From positions 19,231,280 through 19,295,279 of the forward strand of contig JAKSZT010053764.1 in assembly GCA_026826555.1 (NCBI GenBank): DNA of 64,000 bases, read 5' to 3'. The DNA comes from Tolypeutes matacus. Taxonomy: Eukaryota > Chordata > Mammalia > Cingulata > Chlamyphoridae. How positions within the stretch are numbered: position 1 is the first letter of the stretch; the number at the start of each line of letters is the position of its first letter. Both the position numbers and the translations under genes were made by a program. Shown here piece after piece: positions 43,923-55,450 of this stretch. The notes beneath the pieces were generated by a model. The model had not been told where the DNA came from. It saw nothing but the letters and a program-made list of their open reading frames with translations, and did no database searches.

Positions 43923-46000
43923 TCATCTGGGCTGTAGTAGCCCTGTCTATGAATATCTGACAGACTTCCATACAGAGCCGTGATTATGTCCTGTGCTTGC
44001 TGGTCCTTTCTCTAAGTAACCTTCCCTGGTCTACAGTCTACCAGGACTCCAGCCCTCTGACCTCCTGGGATGCACTGAACCCTTCCCAAAGTTCAAGAGA
44101 GCTAATACCTGCAATTCTCTTTTGGCATGATTCTTCTCCACCCAGGTGGGTCTAAGGGTAGGAGTGGAACAGTTGGGGGAACTGGTGATAGCGTGAGAGA
44201 GGAGGTGAATTGGGAAAAGTCAACATTAGAGCTTGTTCTTGTTTAACCAATGATACATGGTGAGCTTGTGTTTTCCATATAAAGGGCCCATTGAGGGGAG
44301 GAGAACCCTGCTATTCCATGTTTGAAACTAAAAAAAAAAAAATGTTAGAATACTAGGAAGCTTATAACAAAAGCAGTCCTTTGCCCTCTCCATGCCTTAC
44401 CATCACCAGAAAGCAACTACTTCCAATTCTTTTAGGTCTGCTAAATTTCTAAATATTTAATTATTTTCCCTCTGTTTGCCAGTTTTAAGCATTTTCTTTG
44501 GACTTCCTGTTATGGAGAATACATACTTAGAACTTTAATCACTACCATTTCCCCACATCCCTTCTTGATAGGACTTTGTTTTTGATAAATCAATGTTCAG
44601 GGTTTATAATACTTTGCCTACATAAATTGTTAAATATTGAATCAAGTAATGAACTCCAGTTACATTTCCTATACCATTTTATTTATCCTGGAACTTATTT
44701 TTATCTCATTTATTTTCATTTTCTCATTTTCTACCTTCCTACTCATTTTCCTACACTTGTCACTAGAGTTGCCTAAACTCTTCTATAGCAGGCACCATTG
44801 GCAGCCACCAAACAGCCATTTTCCTTTTTTTTTTTTTTCTCTCCCTCCGGCTTGCTGAGGCGCTCAGGTTATTCTAGTGATACCAGTTAGGGTTTATCCG
44901 AGCCACAATCAAAAGGGTGGACACAGGGTTTACCAGTGTGCCTTGAATGGGTCATAGAGATGCAACGAAATTAACAACCTTAGCCCTCAGGACAGCTTGA
45001 GTGAGGCAATCCTGGGCTGATTGCTTGCTTCCAGCCTCTAGCAGCCTCATTCATTCTCCACCAGGAGAATGTGTGTTTTGTGCAAAAGAGTAGTGGTATA
45101 AGCTAATCCTGAGAGCCTGTTCTTTCAGTCAATGGTGGATTTAGGAAGGAGCATTCCTGGGAAAGGTTTCTTTGGGCTTAGACATGTAATGAAGAGCCTC
45201 TTTGCTGCCAGTGAACTTTGGTACGTGCAGATCAGATGCCCAGAGCTGTTGCTCCATCTTATAACCTTGAGAGGATAAAGCGAGCATGCTGAGGACAGCC
45301 AAGTAAAAGGGTGGAAAGAATCTGGACTTTCGATGATGTTGATCTGCTGAATAAATTAACTCCCTTGAGCTGGCCCAGCCTCCTGGACTTCTGCTTATGG
45401 AGATAATAAACACCCGTTTATCATTTAGACCATTTAAAATTGGGTCTTTAGAAACTTGCAGCCAAGAACAGGGTAACCTGACACAGTCTCTGAAGACGGA
45501 TTTCCACACTATCATATCAAGGTCACTAGCATTTCCATTTTTTCCTGGAGACATCCCTGGAGCCAGCTGACTTTCTGAATGCCCCATAGAACTATACAAA
45601 CTGTCATTGTCATCCTGGATATTCTCTTCGTTTCTCTCCTGTGGAAGGCCCCAGTTTCTAGGATCCTAGGAAATTCTCTTTATTGCCTAATACCCTCTTG
45701 AATAGGGTACAAACTCTAGTTGCTTCCTGAGAAAGAATGCATGTAAGGTAAAATTGTAAAGGTCTTGCAAGTCTAAATGTCTTTATCATTTCGTACCTGG
45801 GTACCTAGTTTGCTGGGATTTTTAATTCTAATTTGAAATAAATTTTGCCTTAGAATTTTGAAGGGTTGGTCAATACTGTCTTTGGCTTGTAAAGTTGCTG
45901 TGGAAGTCCAATGTCATTCTTAATCTTTTATTTGTGGCCTTTTTGTGGGGGGAGGGGGGAGCAGGGCTTGAGGAGGATTCTCTGAAAGGTTCCAGGACTT
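43923..46000. other. Intergenic DNA
   Basis: No gene. A 152-codon open frame on the minus strand at 45141-45599 has no recognisable domain. The region around 45330-45470 (GGAGATAATAAACACCCG, TTGCAGCCAAGAACAGG) looks like the end of an old repeat. Confidence 0.4.
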
Positions 46001-46129
46001 TTTTTTTAACCCTCAGCCTATTCATATTTCAGAATCTTGTACATTATGTGTCATGCATGTCGTGTTTCACTCTTCATGCTGGGCACTTGATGAATCATTT
46101 CAGTCAGAAAAGCCAAGCCCTTCAGTTCT

Positions 46130-46470
46130 GGGAGATATTTTTGTATTATCTCTGATTGTTTTTCCCAGCTGTTTTCTCTGTTCTTTCTTTTTGGAACTCT
46201 TATTATTCATATTTTGAATGCCAATTTAATCTTCTTTCTTTTCTCCTGTTTTTCATTTCTTTAGCTTTTTGTCTTGCTTTCTGGATGAGATATTTCCTCC
46301 ACTTTGTTTGCCAGCACTTCCATTTTTCTTATTTCCTAATGCAATATATCCTATGTCTCTGGGGATATTGTATTTTACTTGTTTTTTTATTTTGATTCAT
46401 TTTACTTTGTATTGTCCCTCTTTTCTGTTGTCTGCTCTTTCTGTTTGCTTTGAGCTCTCTCATGTTTGAA
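46130..46470. repeat. Ancient repeat-like pyrimidine-rich block
   Basis: TTTTTCCCAGCTGTTTTCTC, TCTTTTTGGAACTCTTATTATTC and TGGATGAGATATTTCCTCC are in the order of a common old interspersed repeat. Family not named. Confidence 0.4.
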
Positions 46471-46710
46471 GCTCTTTATATTTAAGATACTTAAAACTGA
46501 TTAGGAAAAAGGTATGCCTTTCTTTCCTCTTGACTGTTCAGTGTACAAGATGATCAGGTATGGATCCTACTGTTTCATTGGGGTCACCCAGATGTCAGGA
46601 TCTATTTGTCCTTTCTCTGGGGGCCATTCATTGCCTCCAGAGAGGAATCCAGCCAGTGTTCTGGGAGCTCAGCACTTGGCATGCAGGATTTTAAACCCCT
46701 GCTTTCAGTA

Positions 46711-46801
46711 GAGCGGGTGTAGCTCAGAGGTTGAGCACCTGCTTTGCATGTATGAGATCCTGGGTTCAATCCCCCAGTACCTCCTTATAAATAAATAAAG
46801 T
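46711..46801 (+). mobile_element. Short tRNA-derived SINE with 18-bp target duplication
   Basis: Head GAGCGGGTGTAGCTCAGAGG, GTTGAGCACCTGCTTTGC, B-box GGGTTCAATCCCCCAGTACC, tail (TAAA)n. Flanked by AAACCCCTGCTTTCAGTA (46693-46710) and AAATCCCTGTTTTCAGTA (46802-46819), two mismatches in 18. Confidence 0.93.
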
Positions 46802-46819
46802 AAATCCCTGTTTTCAGTA

Positions 46820-47262
46820 AGGGCCTCTCTCTCATGTTCAAAATAAACAGCCTTCTGCCACGGTAGGGAGAGGTAGTCAACCTACCTGCTTAGCAAGCCG
46901 TCCAATCAGTCTTCCTTTTTTCCATCCCAAGCCTCACCCCAGCCTTCCCCAGCATCTGGTACCTCTAATTGCTGGGACTTTTTGGTGTATCATGTTGAGA
47001 ACTGACTTGAATTCCCTGCATCCGCTTGGTATTCAACTTTCTCAACTCTGCTACTTTTTCTGCTGCTGCTTATTCTTCCAGAAATTTGTTGCTATAACTC
47101 ACCCACTTAGGATTTCTCTCCTATTCCCTTTGTTCTTGTGAGTTTATACCATTTTTATTCTTTAACTCTATATTATTCTTTTTGGGAGTAGAGATTAACA
47201 CATCTGTTCAATACACCAGTTTTAAACAGAAGTCTACAGATGATGTTAACGAAATTAAAAAC
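46820..47262. other. Intergenic DNA, no feature recognised
   Basis: I see nothing in it. Confidence 0.5.
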
Positions 47263-47273
47263 AACCTTCCTGG

Positions 47274-47482
47274 GGGAGATGAAGTGGCTCAGGCTATTGA
47301 GTGCCTCTCTTCTTACACCGAAGGTCCCAGGATCGGTTCCCCGTGCCTCCTAAAGAGAAAAAAAAAAAAAAAGCAGACACAGAAAGCACACAGCGAATGG
47401 ACACAGAGAGCAAACAGCGAGCACAAAACAACAAGGGGGGAGGGAATAAATAAATAAAAATAAAACATTTAAAAAAAAAAAA
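47274..47482 (+). mobile_element. DAS-type SINE, long form, with target duplication
   Basis: Head GGAGATGAAGTGGCTCAGGC, diverged B-box GGATCGGTTCCCCGTGCC, A-rich junction, then the GACACAGAAAGCACACAGCG body and (TAAA)n/poly-A tail. AACCTTCCTGG repeats at 47263-47273 and 47483-47493. The tRNA head is joined to the body by an internal A run, as if the middle section were lost. Confidence 0.9.
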
Positions 47483-47493
47483 AACCTTCCTGG

Positions 47494-49410
47494 CTGAATG
47501 TAGGGTTCATCTTCAAATCATTACTGGATTTGAAAATATCCTTAATTTTTAAATATTGCTTACTGTAGTTTTCAGTTTGCACCATCCCTTTTTCCCCAGT
47601 GATCTGATGTTGCTTAGAAGGAAGGAGAAATCTCATTTACCTTAAGTCTGATGTAATAAGTATTTGGATAACTGAATAAGGGCCTCTTAGAGAAAATGGT
47701 TGCCTGCATGACTGAACGCAAAGAATTTGCTCTTTAAAATATGAGATGGCACTTCTGTTTCTATTTTCAATGAAATTTTGAAAAAGGTTACATCTTAATT
47801 ATAGCAAATTAATCACTCTTAAGTCTCACAAAGAGGAGGGTGTGTGTGTGTGCCTTTAGAATAATGGTTAAGAGAACACAAGTTCTCAAAAAAGCAGCAG
47901 CAATTAATATTGAGGCAGTAATCTTAGGATTGCTATTGTGTTATGTTATTTCTAGACCAAAACTAAACAAACAAAAATTTGTTACTTGTGCTTTTTTCCC
48001 ACCTATGATACTGCTTAACCTAAGAAACCTAATAACACTCCATATAATGCCTTTTCCTTTTTTTTCTATTCTAAACTTAAGAACACCACAAAGTGTCCCA
48101 GATCTCCTCATCTATTTTTCTGATAAGTTCTTAAGGTTTTAAAATCAACAGTCTTAGGAGATACAGTATACTCTTTGGATTGCATGTCTTTCATGAGTAA
48201 TTTCTAAATGACTTCTCTGTTCTAAAGTGTGCAAACAGACACTGATTGCTGTATACCTATATATACCCAAAATAGTGCCTTGGAAGATACCGCTGCTGTT
48301 TCCATTGTCATCCCTATAAAGGAATGGTGTTTGAAATCATTTATCAATGTTTTATCCAATATTTAAATGTGATGCATGTACGCTGCTGAATATAAGTGGA
48401 CAAATAGAGCTGCAAAAATGTGGCAGTGAGAATTTGGTTCATGCGCTCTTGTTCTTGGAGGGGAATGATTGTGACAGCAGAATCTGGTAAGGTTATGAGA
48501 ATCATCTGACTCTACTCTTGATGACTTAAGCATAATTGGATAGTTTTAATGGCTTTCAGATGCTTGAAAACAGACTTCATTTAGATAGAAATTCTCTTGC
48601 ACTTAAGCTCATTCTTACTGATTGACCTACCAGTAAATACATACTGACTTGCTATTACTGTATTCAACAGTAGGCCGTGATAGAAAGGAGAAATGTGAAT
48701 CTTTATAGATCTGTGTAACAGCAAGAAAGCACCTCTGAGGAAATGGTCAAAACTTGGATTTTGTTTTCTTACCAGATCAACCATTCTGCCCCATCTGTAT
48801 TGCTTATTAAGTCTAGTTCTAAATATAAATCTGTCAGAATTCACTCTCCTGGTAACAATAACCCAGCAGGCATATGTTTTCTCTAGCTGACACCTCTTTC
48901 TTTGGGGATTCCCCTCCCCAAAGAGGCCTAGTCATCCTGTTTGGGTTAACCCAACATAACCTGCCTTGAGCAGGGGAACTTGACCCAAGTCGCCCAAATC
49001 ACAACACACCATTTCTTTGGCCACAGTGATTAGTTAATAAATGGAATACTCTGATTAATAAGTAGCATCAAGTCAGGATCTGGTGTGGGACCAAAACCAG
49101 AGCACTTAGAGTTCTGGGCTTTCTGGGAGAAAAATCATGAAAGTTACTCTCATTTCTCCTGGGATCTTAAGCTTTTTGGACCATGGTCTGGAGCTGCCTG
49201 CCTGTTACTGTATTTCATTGATTCTAAAATGCACATATTTTTTTCACATTTTGACATCTGAAAGGATGCATCTTAGAGTTAATAACATTTTAGCATGACC
49301 ATGATTAATAGGCAGCTTTTTTTTTAAATCTTTCTTAATGATACATAAAATAATTGTGGGTCTTAGAGTCAAGGCATGTTCCAGTTGGTAAAATGCAGTA
49401 TCCCATCTCT
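47494..49410. other. Intergenic DNA, no feature recognised
   Basis: AT-rich with a short (TG)n at about 47841-47852. I see no gene or repeat I can name. Confidence 0.5.
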
Positions 49411-49413
49411 TCC

Positions 49414-49856
49414 CCTCTTTTGGAGATTGAATCATGTCTGCCACAAAAGGCATGTTCAGTTCCCAACCCCTGGTCCTGTGGATGTGGACCCATTTATAAA
49501 TAGGAACTTTGAGGATGTCATCAGTAAATGTGTGCCCCAATTGAGTAAGGTTGGGCCTAAATTCAATATGGTTGGAGTCATAAGCAAGGGAAATTGGACA
49601 CTGAAAGGAATCAGTGGGGAGCATCCAGAAGCTGGAAGTCAGCAAAGGCACCATGTGCATTGCCAAGTGACAAAAAAGCTAAGGCCCAAGGATCTGTGGC
49701 AGACAGCTTCAGAGTGCCACTGTCTTCTGGGAGAAAGCATTGCCTCGCCGACACCTAGATTTTGGACTTCTGGCTTCAAAACTGAGCCAGTAAATTCCCA
49801 TTTTTCAAGCTAACCCATTATATAGTATTTGTTTTAGCAGCCAGGAAATTAAAATA
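49414..49856 (+). mobile_element. MLT1-type LTR (ERVL-MaLR)
   Basis: TTTTGGAGATTGAATCATGTC, CCCAACCCCTGGTCCTGTGG and AACTTTGAGGATGTCATCAG, down to TTGTTTTAGCAGCCAGGAA. This is the + orientation LTR of the MaLR group. A 145-codon open frame across it is fortuitous. Confidence 0.75.
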
Positions 49857-50074
49857 CCGTAGTCTTTTACAACCTGTACTATCCTGGTTTACTTTACTGT
49901 AGTAGCGTTTTACTCCTCTCAGAATTTTTTTTTTTTTTAATTGCTGGCCCCTTCTAGAGGCGAGCAATGTTAGAATGAGGAGTTTTTTGGTACATATTTG
50001 CACGCAAATCACACCTCATTGGGATATGAAAAGCATGAAAATTTAGAGGCAGGAGAGGGAAGTAACTAGGAGAG

Positions 50075-50245
50075 TAGACCCTGGAACCACGTTGTGATTC
50101 GAAGCCTGGCTCTGTAGCTGGATGTCCTCGGGCAAGTTACAAAGCCTCTCTGCTTTAGTTTCCTCATTTATAAAATGAAGATAATACATATTTCACTGTG
50201 CATTTGTGAGGATTAAATGGTTTCTATACGTAAAATACTTTTAAC
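50075..50245 (+). repeat. MIR element
   Basis: AAGCCTGGCTCTGTAGCTG, CTCGGGCAAGTTACAAAG, TAGTTTCCTCATTTATAAAA and TTTGTGAGGATTAAATGG, + orientation. Confidence 0.88.
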
Positions 50246-50619
50246 TTTGGCCGAGCACACAGAACTCACTTCCAAGGCCAATGTTCCATTCCAGCATGTA
50301 AAATCACAGATTTGGGCATTGCTGGAAAGGCCCCTGTGCCAACTCTGAAAGTCATGACTTTGAAAGCAAGTAAGGTTCCCATCCTTGAGATTTTTAATAC
50401 CAAGCATTTCAGGGACCCCTGCTGCTACATACAAAATTTCAGTTGTACTTTTGAGAATCCATTGACCAAGAAATCACATAGAAACTTCCATTAATTCGTT
50501 ACCACTTTTAAAGATACATTTCACAATTTAAAACATCAGGTATGAACATTTGAAAAGTAGTCAGATATTTGAGACATTCTGTTTGCACAAGTCAGCAGGA
50601 TTTGCAGGCCCTGTTTGGG

Positions 50620-50810
50620 CCAGAATCATGCTCAAGGACATGTTCAGGTCCTAAGCCCTGGTCCTGTGGATGTGAACCCATTTGTAAATAGGATCTTCAG
50701 TCATCCTGTTAGTTAAGATGGGGCCAGACTGCATCAGGTGTGCCTTAATCCAACATGACTGGAGTCCTTGTAAGCAGAGGACATTTGGACATGGAGGAGG
50801 AGACAGGCGG
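50620..50810 (+). mobile_element. MLT1-type LTR fragment
   Basis: GGTCCTAAGCCCTGGTCCTG, AAATAGGATCTTCAGTCATC and GGAGTCCTTGTAAGCAGAGG are homologous to the 5' part of the LTR at 49414-49856, same orientation. The 3' part is missing. Confidence 0.7.
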
Positions 50811-50831
50811 GAGAGGGATGGCTGTGGAGAC

Positions 50832-50950
50832 AGAACCTGTTTCCTCATCAACAAAATGAGAATAACAATTCCCCATGGAGTTGTGAAGGTTAAACAAGAT
50901 CCTGTCATATAATGTATTCAGCACAGTGCCTGTACACATAGAAAACATAA
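50832..50950 (+). repeat. MIR fragment
   Basis: TTTCCTCATCAACAAAATGAG, AGTTGTGAAGGTTAAAC and CAGCACAGTGCCTGTACAC follow the MIR second half. It directly follows the MLT1 fragment and may have been its target. Confidence 0.65.
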
Positions 50951-51342
50951 GTTTTAGTTTTCCTCATTACCATCCTTGGGTGATCATTTAAGGCAGAAAC
51001 AACTAATTTCCTAGCTCAACAAACACCTCAGTAACAGAACCGTGATTTTTATCTGGGCACAGATGTGCCCAGCTAAAAGACATTTTCTAGCCTTCTTCAC
51101 AGAAAAGCTTTTGCCAATGAGATGTAAGAGGAAGCATTGTATTCAGGCAAAAGGGCACCTTAAAGGAGAATGAGTGCCCTTCTCTGATCTTTTCTTCACC
51201 CTACTCCTTTGAACTTGGATATGATGGCTGAAACTTCCACAGCCATCTTGAATTTTGCCCAAGATTCTGTACCCTAGGGGCGAAGGAGCATGGAGCTGCT
51301 ATACCAGCCTTGGACTACTTAGCACTCAAATTCTTTTTTTGG

Positions 51343-51455
51343 CAGTGCTTCCCAATTGCTGGGCCTCACCCCCGAAGTTTCTGATTCAATAAGTTTGGTT
51401 TGGAGCCAAGAATTTAGATGCTGCTGATCTGGAGACCACCATTTTGAAGTCACTG
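51343..51455 (+). mobile_element. MER5A-like hAT-Charlie element, internally deleted
   Basis: Starts CAGTGCTTCCCAATTGC and ends CATTTTGAAGTCACTG, inverted termini typical of MER5A. The interior GGGCCTCACCCCCGAAG and GATCTGGAGACCACC fit. It is 113 bp. Confidence 0.75.
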
Positions 51456-51884
51456 TTTTATGTTAGAGAAACAAACTTCTCTCTTGTTTAAGCCACTAGT
51501 ATTTTGGGTTATTCTAGTATTAAAGATGACTCTAATATATTATTTATTTTCAGTACCTCACTCTCCTTGCTCTACTAGGTGATACAAAAAAGCAGCAAAA
51601 TGGCTAAAATGCCACTCAGAGTGGAGCAGAGGGACACAGTGAATGGCAAATCGAATTTTTGGCCTCTGCGCTATTCATTCTTCAGAAGAGTATTGGGCAC
51701 CTACAGTGTGCTAGACATATACAACAATATTTAATACATAGACCATAATTTAACATCAGTTACCTCCTAGTTGATACCCACGGGAATTCAGTTGAGACAG
51801 ACTCGTTACCACCAGTGTCTGTGCAAGAGTGATGTACAAAGCAAATGATTTCCTATCACCCAATTAGTCTGTACTGAGGAAGGA

Positions 51885-52205
51885 CATAGGGACATAGGGC
51901 TGGAGGAATTCTTAGAGACCATCAAGTGCAGTGATATTCAAACTTGCTCACACACTGGAATCACCTGAAAAGCTTTAAAAATACTGACATCTGGGCCCCA
52001 CCTCTCCAGAGAGATTTTGAGTCAGTTGATCTGGGGTGGGGCCTGGATATCTAGATTGTTAAAAGTTCTCCAGGTAATTCCCGGATGAATTCACTGATGT
52101 AACCCAAAACCCTATCTGGAGAGGTTAGGTGACTACCCCAAGGTTGCACAGAGGATCAGGGCAGGTCTCCAGCTCTGAGTTGAGGGCTTTTCCGACTCCT
52201 GGCTG
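51885..52205 (+). repeat. MIR3/L2-like ancient element split by MER5A
   Basis: The left part GCTGGAGGAATTCTTAGAGACC and right part GAGAGGTTAGGTGACTAC with CCCCAAGGTTGCACAGAGG belong to one old SINE-like unit. A MER5A-like element lies between them. Confidence 0.6.
51929..52096 (+). mobile_element. MER5A-like hAT-Charlie element
   Basis: Starts CAGTGATATTCAAACTTGC, contains CACTGGAATCACCTGAAAAG, GGGCCCCACCTCTCC and GTTCTCCAGGTAATTCC, and ends TGAATTCACTG. Flanking 8-mers ATCAAGTG and ATGTAACC are compatible only with a heavily decayed target duplication. Confidence 0.85.
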
Positions 52206-52209
52206 CCTC

Positions 52210-53830
52210 AAAGCTGCCTAAGTCCGGTACACTGCCAGGTTAATTGTCCTTCACCCTTAATTGTCAGTAACTTAAGGCAGTCGGTACTGTAAGCTGCATC
52301 CGCTCCCAACTCAGTAATAGCTCGCTTCAGCTCATCTGTTTTCCTAACAAGATTTTCCTTGGTGACAGAGAAATAGATCATTTTAATTAGCATTTGATAA
52401 TGAATTTAAATGACATTAAAATAATTCCAAAATCTCCCTGAATTGCCCTAAATAACATCATGCAGGAGTTAGTCTAGTGGAATTTATTGTTGAGCACTAA
52501 CTGACATAAAGACACAGCTGAAAAGACTCCTTACATGGGATTATTGCTCTTAGTATTTCTTTGAATTTTGGGTTAGACCCAGAGGCTATCAGAGCTGAAG
52601 GGACTTAGATGTCATTCGGTGCCCCGCACCCTCCATCGGGGGTGCACCTCTCCTCATTCACTCATGCCCCTGAGGTGACTGAGCCCCTCGGCTTGCACCC
52701 TGCTGGTAATGGGGAGTTTGTGCTCCATTTCCTGAGGAGCCCCTTCACTCGAAAAATCATCCGAGAAAGTCCCGCTGTGACTTCCACACTTAATCCCAAG
52801 CCTACTCTGGGAATTCATTCCCTGCCCCTCCCTGCTAAGGGAGCAGGGCAGCAGCTCTGGGGAAGTCAGAAGGCATGTGAACAGACGTTGTGTTTGGGCC
52901 GAGTACTGCTGCCGTTAGGCCTCTGACTGGAGGGACTGGGAAGAGAGCACATTGTCTATGGGGCTTTGAAATTTCGGGGAAATTGGCAGTGGGTAGTTCT
53001 GATTCACATTTCTCAGAGAAAAGAAAGGAAAAGAAAACTCTTACCAAGCTGAACTATCAGGCCAGGGGCATGCTCACATGCTCCTCTTGTTGTTATGGTT
53101 ATACTGCCACCTGGGCCATGTTCTGATTCAGAAAGCTTGTCTCTGACTTCTCCCCTGGCCCGGCCGCACTGTGGCCAAGCTGCTCCCTCAGTAGGCCTTG
53201 GCTGCTTTGTTGGAACATGGGGTGGTAACTTGAAACTGCATGAGCTAAAGGCTCCTACATTCCAGTTCTCTTGCAACTTTTAACATAAATTTTGTAAAAT
53301 AAATAGTAAATGAGATAATGATTTAGTATGTTTTCTGTGGAATAAAAGTGCCAACTGTTAGATTCTCTGCTAAGAAAAATGTAAGATTGGAGTTATAAGG
53401 ATCTTTAGAGGTTCTGTCAGTTACATCCGTGTTCCTTTAAGTTAGAATGATTCAACTACATGTGCTTGGCAGGAAAGGGGAGGGAAGAGCAAGATGCTCA
53501 CTCCATGACTAAACACCCCAGAGTGAATGTGACCTGGAGACTTAAATCAGTGATTCCTTTATTTGGTCCCTACATACCTCTCACAGGGTTTTGTGATAAC
53601 AGTGTTGGAAAGATTGTACTCTTTATTATATTGTGCATTACTAAATGCTTCATACATTTACACATATATATCACATGCACAAAACCACGATCCATATTAC
53701 TATACTGTTTTACAGGTAATTTTCGAGGTGATTTTGGCTATACATGATTTTTGCCTTACTCATTGACCTTAGATCCTAATTTCTATGTAAAAATGATATA
53801 TGATACTCCACTGCACAATAGCCCAAGCAG
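52210..53830. other. Intergenic DNA
   Basis: Slightly GC-richer block at 52600-53280 without a recognisable gene. The 105-codon open frame at 52609-52926 has no domain, splice support or family resemblance. TCAGAGCTGAAGGGACTTAG at 52589-52608 looks like an old repeat start. Confidence 0.45.
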
Positions 53831-55450
53831 ACTCTTCTATAGCTTTCCAGAAGGTTGGTCATTCCAATCCTCTTTGAACAATTCCAGAGATGGAGAGAGC
53901 TCCCCAATTTTAAGAGCCAACCCATTACAATGCTGGAGAGCCCTCATGATTAGAAACTAGTTTCTTATTTTGAGCCTAATCTTCCTCCTGGTCCTTGTTC
54001 TATTCTAGGGACTCAGGAGGGCTTTCAATATTTGAAGACAGAGTTCTTGTATGTACCTAAGACGTCATTTCTCCAAAGCATTTCTCCCTGTTTTTTTCCA
54101 ACATTTGTCATAGAGCTTGGTTGTATGAAAACTTCATCAGCCTGCTCTTGGATGCTTAATGTCCCTTGTAAAATGTAGTACCAAGAACAGAATACAAATT
54201 CTAGGAGTGGTTAAGCCATTATAGCAGGCATGTTACATTTCCTGGTCTGACATTTTACGTCTATTAATTCAGTCATCCCAAGATTGCACTTGTTTCTTTT
54301 TTAGCCAGTCCATGATATGAAATAAAACTATCCAATGTTTTCATACAGACTAAGTAAATGTGCTTCATGAACAAATGCTGTCTTTGCCTGCCCAGCACCC
54401 ATCCCACCTCCTTTCTTCTGGCAACTGCAGCACAGTTTTTCTTTGGCCAGCTATTTCTCCCCAACTCTCTCTTTCTCTGGGCTCAGAGATGAAGAACAAG
54501 ACTAGGACTGAGCAATCACAGGAATCTATTCCCTATACACAAGAGACCAGGTCTTTTCCTTAAACTATTGGGAAAGAGGGTTTCTCTTCCCACTGTGGTT
54601 ATGCTGATAAGATGAAAGCCTGGGGTTCCAGAATGAAGCCAAAATGGGTGAAAGCAGAACTGAGTAATGGAGAGAGAGAGAGAGACTGAGTCTTTGTGAC
54701 ATCACTTGAGCCCACTGTCCAACTGTGCCTAAAGCCAGCCCTAACCTGGACTTCTCAGTTATTTGAAGCAACAAATTGCTGGTGGTTTTTTATTTATTTA
54801 TTTAAGTCAATTTTAGTTTTAGCCAAGAGTCCTAACTACCTGTTTTCCATGCCACAGTGTGGTGGTAACACCAGCTGTTGGAGGAAAGGCCATGATTTAT
54901 AGTGCTTGTTCATTTCTTTCCTCTAGATACTCCCATCCTGGCCAATTTCAAGCTAACAATGTGCTGTCAACTGGCTCACAAATTTTCTGAAAATTTAACA
55001 TCACCTCTCACAAGCCAGCTTCATTCAGTACACCACTGCTTCTATGCCTTTATTTAAGTTATCAATAAAAATTTCGATCAAGATCAGGCTAAGAACCAAG
55101 TCAGAAGCAGCCACTAGAGAACTCTCCCCTGTCACCCAAGTTGGCATGAATCAATACCCTTTGGGCAAACATTGTCCAAGTTACAAATTTACCTCCTTAA
55201 ACTGATATCCAGCCCATGTGTCTTCCGTGTTCAAATAAAAATCATAAGAGAATATCAGAAACTTTGCTAAGAGCAAGTCCATAGGAATGCAAGGCTCTAT
55301 CTATCCAGTCATTGTCAGAAATAGAAATGAGGTCACTTTGTCATGGCTTAATATTAGTGACCTCATGCTGGCTTCAGAAAATCACTGCTTTCTATTTTTA
55401 GTGGCAAACCGTCTGCTAAATACTCCAGGCTAGGATTTTTAATGCATGCC
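53830..55450 (-). repeat. Very old amniote-type interspersed repeat, split by a younger repeat
   Basis: Text such as TTATCAATAAAAATTTCGATC, ATCAGGCTAAGAACCAAG, ATATCAGAAACTTTGCTAAG, ATGAGGTCACTTTGTCATGG and GACCTCATGCTGGCTT at 55050-55375, with ATTGCACTTGTTTCTTTTTTAG near 54283, follows the order of a well-known, deeply conserved vertebrate repeat I have seen in many genomes but cannot name with confidence (LINE/CR1-like). Strand is uncertain. Confidence 0.5.
54325..54845 (+). repeat. LTR-like repeat inserted in the old element
   Basis: TGCCTAAAGCCAGCCCTAACC, TGGACTTCTCAGTTATTTG, a (TTTA)n patch and TTTTAGCCAAGAGTCCTAAC resemble the 3' end of a common mammalian LTR-type repeat. A (GA)n stretch lies at 54668-54685. 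Confidence 0.45.

Noticed and set aside
45141..45599. 152-codon minus-strand open frame
   Set aside because: No recognisable domain, splice context or promoter, and it overlaps sequence that looks like an old repeat.
49376..49813. 145-codon + strand open frame and its antisense partner
   Set aside because: Both lie in an MLT1-type LTR, which is non-coding.
52609..52926. 105-codon + strand open frame in a slightly GC-rich block
   Set aside because: No family resemblance, no splice or polyadenylation context. GC content alone explains its length.
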